Shown here: in pieces, positions 56,540-64,000 of the stretch
How the letters are laid out: the number at the start of each line of letters is the position of its first letter
How positions within the stretch are numbered: position 1 is the first letter of the stretch
Source of the DNA: Chaetoderma sp. LZ-2023a
Taxonomy: Eukaryota > Mollusca > Caudofoveata > Chaetodermatida > Chaetodermatidae
Length of the DNA stretch: 64,000 bases
Reading direction: 5' to 3'
Assembly: GCA_034401795.1 (NCBI GenBank)
Contig: CM067369.1
Coordinates: forward strand, 138,148,496 to 138,212,495
Program-made: the position numbers and the translations under genes
Notes under the pieces: model-generated
What the model saw: the letters and a program-made list of their open reading frames with translations, nothing else
Told to the model about the DNA's origin: nothing
Databases searched by the model: none

Positions 56540-56984
56540 TAGTGTTGGGAATTGGGACTCTTTTTGTGATCGATGATTGGTTTTACATACTAACCGATGA
56601 TCAATTAATTAATTGAGCACATTTTCTCATTTTTACCCATTCTGAAGTTTTGAATGCAATAATTATTGCATGTTAATGGATATTTAACCGTAATAATTTA
56701 AGAAATAATCTGTTGAATATTTTGAAACTAATTTGGAAAATGGTGGGGTGGTTTTGACATTAGCATACTATTTCAGTGTTGTGAAGGTTAGTGTCTTAGA
56801 CTATGGACTCGTCTGGAGTAATACTATGTTATATATTGCATTGCCAAAAAAAAAGAATCATCTGCAGTTTTAATATTTTAAATTTATAAGCAGTCAAAAC
56901 CAATTTCTGAAATCATGATCGATCTGTTGGTTGGACATGCAAACCAATCAATCATCGATCAAATCGATTAATTGGAACAACACT
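56540..56984. mobile_element. hAT-like MITE, 445 bp
   Basis: Ends TAGTGTTGGGAATTGG and CCAATT-type ...AACAACACTA with subterminal inverted gatcgatgattggtt / aaccaatcaatcatcgatc. Flanked by 8-bp ATTAATTA duplications (56532-56539 and 56985-56992). The duplication is low-complexity, so it is weaker evidence than for the other three. Confidence 0.7.
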
Positions 56985-56999
56985 AATTAATTATGATGT

Positions 57000-58462
57000 C
57001 ACACAATTAACATGATTAAGAACAAAATCCCTCTCGATCTTTGAAAAAATATCTTCTCAAAGTAGTTTTGTCTGAAATTGGCCAAATTGGCAGGTGGAGA
57101 AAAAATGTTGCCCCTGGATTGGGATAAAAGATTCTTATTTACCGGAAGAATAAATATTTGGCCCCGCCACGGCAGCAATTGGTCCGTTAATTGTATCACT
57201 GTGAAGTTATCACGAGCTCCCATTTAACCTTAATGTAAATCATTGGGATAAGGATTAGCATGCTTAAGGATGGTGGGCATGGTGGAAGGGAAGATGAATG
57301 CATAAAGGCTGACTCCACCACAATGGATGACTTCACTGAAACAAGAGATATGAATGATGAAGGGTGCAATTTTAGCATTGACAGAGATCAATCTGCTGTA
57401 CCAGTTAAAGATCACCTTCAATGATTCGACTGGAAGTGACCATTCCAAATGGGTGGGCAAGCTCTCCCTCAAAAGAGCATCCGCAAGGAAGCTCCATATT
57501 CACTTTGTTCAACCACAGACGAGAAGCCAACATATGGCTCTTATACCAGAATAGTGTGCACACTATAAATTTTGAAAAAGATTCAGATTTCATAACTAAA
57601 CTACTTTTTTTTTTAAATTCAAATCTGTTAGCCAGGAGAAAATAGAATTAAGATTTCTTGTATTCATTCTTAATTTAATGATAAATAAATGTTTTTGACT
57701 TATATACTTAAATTATGATTACTATATATCTCCATTGCAAAATGAGAAGTGTATTAACATTGTGATTCAGTTACATGTATGTTCAGAACAAGAGAGCTGA
57801 CAAGAGACTATCATGCTAGAACGTTTCCAGTCAAGCTTCGATGAACTCAGCCCAGTGCTTAATATGTAGTATTTTAAATGATTTACATGTAAATGATATT
57901 TTCAGAAATCCAAGACAGCTACTGAAAGAACACGGTTGATAGAATCTTGGTAGCAGTGGGTGAAGCATGAAAAGGAGGCCACATTGACATACTTTTGCTA
58001 TGATACATATCTTAAGCATACAATGCATGCATACGCCAAGTATGACTATTGTATACAAAAACTCATGAGAAGATATCCTGGAATAAGCTCTTGATGACTG
58101 ACCGATTGCAGTTTATTGAGCTGCTACCCGCAGCTAAAAAAGTTCTGAAACCTGGCACACCATGGTCCTTCAAGTCATGTTTGTTTGAAATCTACTCAGC
58201 GATTAATGGGTAGCATTATATTAAATGATTTTTCCCCGAGATCTTCGGCAATAAAGATGTTAAAAGATTGACAGCAAGAAAGTGACCAATTACATTTCTG
58301 TAGAGATGTTCCGAAGCTTCACACACTGGTCCTTCCAACCAGGTTTGGTTGAAATCAAACCAGTGGCTAAGTTTTCTTGGTAATAGAAAATCTGATATGG
58401 TCGCCAAAGAACTGTTCATTAAAACTTTTGAGACAAGGAAATGAATCTAGCCAACCTACACA
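57000..58462. other. Intron sequence, no secure feature
   Basis: 57230-57600 has overlapping short open frames on both strands with no recognisable domain. 58090-58420 has diverged 'ggtttggttgaaatc' repeat traces like those at 54230-55560. Confidence 0.5.
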
Positions 58463-61400
58463 GGGTCATTCCACGCCAATTCACCCAAAATTCATAAATC
58501 TTCCCGGGTGACCACCTTCGATTTCCACAAAATTTCATACAAATGTTCATTTATGGAAATGATTGTGGCATGCAAAGTTTTACTGCCAAATTCCAATTAG
58601 TTAAAGATATAATTAATTAAAATTAAGGGGGCGTGGCACTTTTTGGCACTCGCGAATCCTGTATGTTGTGATGGAGCATTTCAAAAAGCTAATAACTTTC
58701 TTAATTTTGAAGAGATTGATCTGTAAATTGCTATACTACACAATTACTACATGGGGAATCAGAATATCAAGTCAATTTTAAGATATTTCTTATATTTACT
58801 GTAGCATTGGTGTCTAAATATCGGTGTTTATGCAATTCCGAATGTATTTTAGCAGATTTTGTCATGGGATTACTAGCTAGTCATTCATCATACAGACTTC
58901 ATTTGATGTTACCTGGATTATATACCCATAGGTACTTCTTCAAGAAAAACCCCATCTAAATTAACTCAAATATTAATGTGTAGCTATGGGTCAAACATGT
59001 GATGAAAATGAAAAATTTGGAATTTGGGCCCTCATACCAGGGGTGATTTGGCCATGTGGGCAACTTCCCAGCATTCTGAGCTTTTGATAAGATTAACATA
59101 CATATATTATCTATATGTGTACCAAATTCCGACTTTGTGTCTCAGCTCCTTCATATTGAAATAATTTCTAATTCTAGGTGCCCGTCTGGGCATTTTCAGT
59201 ACTTTTCACTGACTAATACTCTGCTCTATAAAATGCAGGTAATTTCTGGAGTATTTGATTCTCATCATGTGCAGAAAGTTTATAAGATCGAGCACCATGT
59301 CCTTGCAATTCAGGAGCATCAATCAGGCAGATAATATCATGAAATGGTACCCAACATTGATCTCTCCGTGAAGGTGGGGGCCAGGAAAGAATTCCTGTCT
59401 GAAACTGTTTGATAAAGTTAATCAGTACATCACTTTGTTCATCAGAACATTCCACTATGTTCCCAACATACCACTCCTTGTCATAAATTGATGCAACAAA
59501 CTTTTCTGGCTGTAACTGATCATGAATGTTTTGTTGGGACTCGGAGGTTGTATATGGAGCCGATAGTAACATATTTTCACACAGAGTGACCATTAGTAAA
59601 ATCTGATTCTGCTGAAATTCTTTTCATCTTCAACTTGCCATCGAACACTGGAACGAATCAATGATGAGAACGTGTGCCAGAAACTGTTTTTGCTGATTCA
59701 AAGCGTGAAGTCAAATCAAATTTTGCTGCATTATCTGCAACTTCCTCCGTAGAAACTAAAAAGAAAAGGATGCGTGTAATGTGTTTGGATGCCTAATCAA
59801 ACATCTGAGTTACAGTCAGAATATGGTCATTCATGGTTGCTTGCAAGTTGGCCCATGAGACTAGTCGCTTCACTGTACCCCAAATACCATCACAGGGGCT
59901 TTTGCCATGACTCGTGGCGAAGAAATGCCATTCTGCTTCATGTCCGTGGTCTGTTTTGTGATTGGCATAGATTTGTTAAGTTTTTAAGGTTTTTGTACTG
60001 ACTAGCGGCACCATCACTGAAATAAATTACTCTCTTAATGGATGGTAGCATGGTCTTTAAGATACAATAACATGGTTGAAATAAATGAATGTATGGTGAG
60101 AGAATCATGCTTCAGACAGTCTGAGATAACACAGATATTTAAGCATTTTAATGTTACCTCAGATCTATAATATACAACAAATGGGTGTAGGGTAGCTTGT
60201 GAGTTGTCCCAATGATGGCCTTGTACAGCATCTTGTACGATAAAGCTGTAGTTTTCAGCAAAATCCAGCAAGATAACAGCACTGTCGGGAGCAAGGTCTT
60301 CCTTTGCTACGAAGTGATGTTGACAAAGTTCATTAAATGCATCGCTTGCTATCTGTATGAACTCTTGAACTGATACTGTTAGATCTACAATCTGAGTTGT
60401 TTTGTTTGCGTGATTCCACTGCTTGTATACAATAGAATCATCAAAGTCAAAATCATGCGATGTGAATAGATCTGATAAATATTCCTGAATTGCTGTTTTT
60501 CCAGGACAAGTATCACAAAGGGGGAGGTTATAAGTTTGATATTTTGATGATGTTCATACACACATAGACACCATGCATGCCGGAAGCAGTAACTGGAACA
60601 CACTGTTTGGGTCGCAGTTCGCAAAATTTTTAAAATCCAACCTTGTCACGTGGATATTTTTTAGTATATTCGAGATAAAGCTCTGAGATTCACCAATAGT
60701 AGCCATTTTTGCTTATATTCCTTGATATTATTTCTTTTAGTGGTCACATATTCTTTTTTACCGGGGCACATACAGGAATATTCATCAGACTGGTAAAAAC
60801 ATACAATCCTTTCACTTATATCACAAGATAGTGGACGCTCTTTCTTTGTGTCAGGATTAGCCACAATACCTTTATCTTTTTTTAGCTGCCTTGCCCTGCT
60901 AACCGTGTGTTCAGTCACGTTGAACTCATCCATGGATGACCTCACCTTAGAATGATCTTTTGAAATTTGAGGTCTTAATTTAAACGATTGGATGAGTGAA
61001 CATTTTGACCCCTGCTTGTGAAGAATGCATGAACTTATTAGATAAACAAAGCTATATAACGCTCCAATTTATTTCAGAAACAGAATAATTACATTGTTAG
61101 TGGATTGGGCAAAGAAACTATTATACAATCAGTCTGAAATTGGCTGTAATCTGTACATGTAGGGTGAGATTAATTTAATAGTGATTATTATGGCTATCCG
61201 TTCATCTGTCATTCTACTTATCTATCTGATCAAATCAATGTTAATGCAACCTATACAGTTTCGGACTGTTAACAGTAATTGAGATTTAGCTGTTACATCA
61301 TTTTACGTGTTTTAATATAGATCTAGATTGATCTAACTGGCTTAGAACCAAAACTAATGTCTAGGATTTGCTAGTCAGTACTCACATAGGTCAGTGAAAA

Positions 61401-62119
61401 GTACTGAAAATGCCCATACGGGTACCTAGAATTAGAAATTATTTCAATATGGAGCTGAGACACAAAATCAGAACTTGGTACACTTATAGCTAATATATGT
61501 ATGTTAATCTTATCAAAAGCTCAGAATGCTGGGTAGTTGCCCACGTGGCCAAATCACCCCTGGTATGAGGGCCCAAATTCCACATTTTTCATTTTTGTCA
61601 CATGTTTGACCCATAGCTGCACATTAATATTTGAGCTAATTTAGATGGGTTTTTTCTTGAAGAAGTACCTATCCAGGTAACATCAAATGAAATCTGTATG
61701 ATGAATGACTAGCTAGTGATTCTATGTCAAAATCTGCTAAAGTACATTCGGAATTGCATAAACACCCATATTTAGACATCAATATTACAGTAAATATAAG
61801 AAATATCTTAAAATTTACTTGATATTCTTATTCCCCATGTAGTAATTGTGTAGCATAGCAATTTACAGATCAATCGCTTCAAAATTAAGAAAGTTATTAG
61901 AATTTTTAAATGCTCCATCACACCGTACAGGATTCGTGAGTGCCAAAAGGTGCCACACCCCCTTAATTTTAATTAATTATATCTTTTTAACTAATTGAAA
62001 TTTGGCAGTAAAACTTTGCATGCCACAATCATTTCGATAAATGAACATCTGTGTGAAATTTCGTGCAAATCGGAGGTGGTCATCCGGGGACCTCTGGGTG
62101 ATTTGTCATGGAATGACCC
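58463..62119. mobile_element. DNA transposon with ~745-bp terminal inverted repeats, 3.66 kb
   Basis: 58463-59218 and 61379-62119 are long inverted copies, starting gggtcattccacg... and ending ...catggaatgaccc. Blocks such as aattccaattagttaaagat, tgctccatcaca/tgtgatggagca and gtacttttcactgac recur inverted. A 4-bp CACA flanks both ends. The interior carries a decayed transposase-like gene on the minus strand. The superfamily was not identified with certainty. Confidence 0.88.
59213..60950 (-). pseudogene. Transposase-like gene of the long-TIR transposon, frameshifted
   Basis: From the minus strand, in order: 60945-60661 (DEFNVTEHTVSRARQLKKDK, then FYQSDEYSCMCPGKKEYVT), about 60535-60300 (CDTCPGKTAIQEYLSDLF, KQWNHANKTTQIVD), 60271-60035 (LDFAENYSFIVQDAVQGHHW, NICVISDCLKHDS), about 60030-59790 (IYFSDGAASQYKNLKNLTNL, then in another frame HEAEWHFFATSHGKSPCDG) and 59593-59213 (FVASIYDKEWYVGNIVECSD, CWVPFHDIICLIDAP, SH3-like). 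These blocks recur together in a widespread invertebrate family of unnamed proteins. The DFAEN, FSDGA and AEWHFF blocks would supply acidic residues for a DDE-type core, which is my inference. Several frame breaks make it inactive. Confidence 0.72.
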
Positions 62120-62299
62120 CACATCAGTCACGGCAAAACTGTATTGACCCCTAGAGGATACTCAACACTGACTGAGTTTCACGGATACCACTGGCATTGT
62201 TGCCTGTCGCTCACAGGAAGAACAAGAAGACAAAATGTCTGTATAGACGGGTAGAGGTCTACCACACTATGGTCCTCACAGCCAGATTTGCCTAACCCA

Positions 62300-62440
62300 T
62301 TAATGCTAGTAATTTTCAATTCTACTCAAACAACATGTCTATTTTCATGGTTATCTAACCAGTCATTCCAGTAATAAATTTTCAAAGCCAATCTTCTCTA
62401 GGGCTGCAAATGGATATTTTTCAAGACCACTGCACCATGG
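62300..62440. repeat. Palindromic repeat, family B (partial)
   Basis: tctaaccagtcattccagta, aatcttctctagggctgcaa and the tttttcaagaccactgca end match the other family B copies; the left arm is degraded. Confidence 0.6.
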
Positions 62441-62637
62441 CATAATTTATCTGTTATCGCATGTCAATTTGCTCCACATATTTAGGCCAGTGGTATACAT
62501 TCTGCATCATGTATAGCTTATCTGGTATGCAAAATTGTTATGCGATTGCAATTTAGCATTGATTCTCATAAGTTCTATCATTAACCCTTTCAGCGACTAA
62601 TCCCTGAAAAGGTAAATTCTTTACTATGTATAGCATA

Positions 62638-62715
62638 TTCTGTTGAATATTTTGAAATTAATATGAATGGAATGGCTTCCAGTCAAATTAATTTCAAATT
62701 ATGCAACAGCGTTTC
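62638..62715. repeat. Hairpin, family A
   Basis: tgttgaatattttgaaatta and agtcaaattaatttcaaatt arms. Confidence 0.65.
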
Positions 62716-62961
62716 CTGTTTGTTTGCTCTGAGATTCAGATACAGGGAATTTATCCATAAAAGAGTTATTTGCTATACATTTTTGCAGACAACTATGCAA
62801 TTTATAATTTGCATAGCAATTCACGATATGCAAATATTAAATTCTAAATTATGCCCTGCTGCACCAAGCCGGCCTAGGCTTGAAAGGGTCAAGGATTAAG
62901 TAACTTATTTACATCTATTGTCTCGCTCAGGGAACATGTTCTGTTTAGGGAGGAACTTTAC

Positions 62962-63191
62962 CTGAGCAGCAAACAGACATATATCAAAAAGATTAGCTTC
63001 AGGACACTGAGCTTCTGTCTGAGTGACCGCAATCAATGTAAGATCATCACAGCTTAAGGCAAGAAACACAGGAGCAGACGTCAGCAAGACTGTGGCTAAA
63101 ATAGGGAGTGTTTCATCAATGGCTGTACTGCGATCATCAATATGTCTTTCATCAATAGATGCAATCTCTGATGTCTTAATCACTTTAAAAC
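62962..63191 (-). CDS. NUP214: NUP214 exon, early beta-propeller blades
   Basis: Internal exon of 230 bp, entered with 2 bases of a split codon and ending in phase 0. The acceptor is tgtctttttag before GTTTTAAAG and the donor is CTCAG followed by gtaaag. The translation contains APVFLALSCDDLTL, which corresponds to the conserved LALSCDNLTL strand of vertebrate NUP214, and an acidic stretch in the propeller. It is the most 5' secure exon in the window; the preceding exon must end with one base of a Gly codon. Confidence 0.92.
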
Positions 63192-63373
63192 CTAAAAAGA
63201 CAAGAATGACAGACATACATTAAAACACTGTTGGTTTAGCATGTCATCGCCACATTTTCCTGGTCATTCTAAACAGTTTTCTGATCAACAATTTTCAGAA
63301 ATTGGTAAACATTAGGTGTGCAGGATATATATTGTCAGGACTGGATAATATCGCAATAAATAGTCCACACAAA

Positions 63374-63681
63374 TAGGTGTGTAATGATCGTTTCAGACTG
63401 TATCATATCATAATCATAAGACGTATCAATACTTTGAAAATAGTATCTGTCTTCATTTTACACAAAATCATATATATGAATATTTTGAAAATAATTTGAA
63501 CGAAAGCCATTGCTGCTTAAGGAAGCAATGGGGTTACGTCATCTTTTGCCAGAAAAAAGCCTTTATTTCATAAATGTATACCAAGAATATGTATCAATAA
63601 TTCGATATATGTATCGTATCATGACCTATGTATTGTGATATGCATCGTGTCATGAGCATTTAGTGTATTGTTACATTCCTA
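63374..63681. mobile_element. Possible hAT-like MITE, ~308 bp
   Basis: Ends taggtgtgtaatgatcg and, inverted, taggaatgtaacaatacac. The flanking 8-mers cacacaaa and catacaag differ at two positions, and the interior has inverted gtatcat(a)tc motifs. The ends suggest hAT but the duplication is imperfect. Confidence 0.45.
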
Positions 63682-63774
63682 CATACAAGTCACGATATAA
63701 ATATTGATATATATCATCTTGTCCAATGTTGAAGGAATTCTTGGCATGCACACTTCAGTATTAGTGTCAGTGAA

Positions 63775-63865
63775 AACCTGTGGAATATTTTGAAATTATA
63801 CTGACTGGAAGCTGTTGCCACCTTAAATATCAAAAACTTACAATAAAAGTAATTTCAGAGTATTC
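63775..63865. repeat. Hairpin, family A-like
   Basis: tggaatattttgaaattata and aaagtaatttcagagtattc around a gctgttgccacc loop. Confidence 0.55.
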
Positions 63866-63985
63866 AACTTGTCGCCATAAATTCATCACGATTTCCAGCA
63901 TTGCAGCGCAAAAATCATGACTTTATCTCATCAAGACATATTGAAATATAAAAAATTGTGCACCTCTAGTCAACATGACTTTTAC

Positions 63986-64000
63986 CTTTCATCTCTGATA
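63986..64000 (-). CDS. Possible end of preceding NUP214 exon (very short, at window edge)
   Basis: On the minus strand a GAAAG followed by gtaaaagt makes a good splice donor at 63985. The last base would supply phase 1, which is what the 62962-63191 exon needs (G plus GT gives Gly). Only 15 bases are visible, so coding identity cannot be tested. It is offered because the phase fits and an upstream exon must exist nearby. Confidence 0.25.

Noticed and set aside
57196-57593. Overlapping short frames on both strands
   Set aside because: No recognisable domain, no splice-consistent extension, and both strands are equally open.
59137-59334. Plus-strand frame at the inner edge of the long-TIR transposon
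   Set aside because: It spans the inverted repeat border and is antisense to the transposase-like C-terminus.

Overview
This window looks like invertebrate animal DNA, most likely from a mollusc or another lophotrochozoan. The evidence is a multi-exon host gene with canonical GT-AG introns and AT-rich introns packed with repeats. The repeat families (short hairpin elements, 'aagatggccacc'-type tandem repeats, 'gggggcataactcc' satellite) are ones I associate with molluscs. The species cannot be named from sequence alone.

The host gene is on the minus strand: a NUP214 (nucleoporin 214) homologue. Nine exons were located from 62962-63191 down to 2462-2932. They are phase-consistent, total 1602 nt (534 codons), and cover most of the N-terminal beta-propeller plus the start of the Ser/Thr/Gln-rich linker. 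The first exon(s) lie beyond the right edge (a possible 15-bp exon end is at 63986-64000). The FG-rich 3' half would lie beyond the left edge.

The introns are filled with mobile DNA. Three near-full-length DIRS-type tyrosine-recombinase retrotransposons of one broad family (9469-18513, 24206-31157, 36334-43356) sit in three different introns, all in the gene's sense orientation. A fourth, more distant DIRS-like gag fragment (1-930) has the same orientation. Each full element carries, in coding order (minus strand): inverted terminal repeat, a short putative first exon, gag-like ORF with a Cys/His motif, RT-RNase H ORF, tyrosine recombinase (YR), internal complementary region (ICR), and the second terminal repeat. 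In the 36-43 kb copy the ICR matches both element ends exactly, so it is the youngest; its RT-RNase H frame is intact, but YR has one nonsense codon and gag one frameshift. The 24-31 kb copy has an open gag but frameshifted RT and YR. The 9-18 kb copy is decayed and is interrupted by a 5'-truncated RNase H-bearing LINE flanked by a 50-bp target duplication.

Other layers include four hAT-like elements with exact 8-bp target duplications (22447-23854, 43420-44817, 45683-50695, 56540-56984). One is nested in another inverted-repeat element (45251-52236), and one contains a SINE whose tail resembles the LINE tail. There is also a 3.66-kb transposon with ~745-bp inverted repeats and a decayed transposase-like gene (58463-62119), a tRNA-derived SINE (53879-54072), a ~1.08-kb higher-order satellite (6.4-8.9 kb), a 44-bp minisatellite (31.3-32.1 kb) and several dispersed hairpin families. 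The most notable structural result is the DIRS set: ICR architecture, a conserved potential spliced gag leader, a conserved NRF-1-like palindrome in the terminal repeats, and strong splice-donor consensus sequences at the element 3' ends inside host introns.
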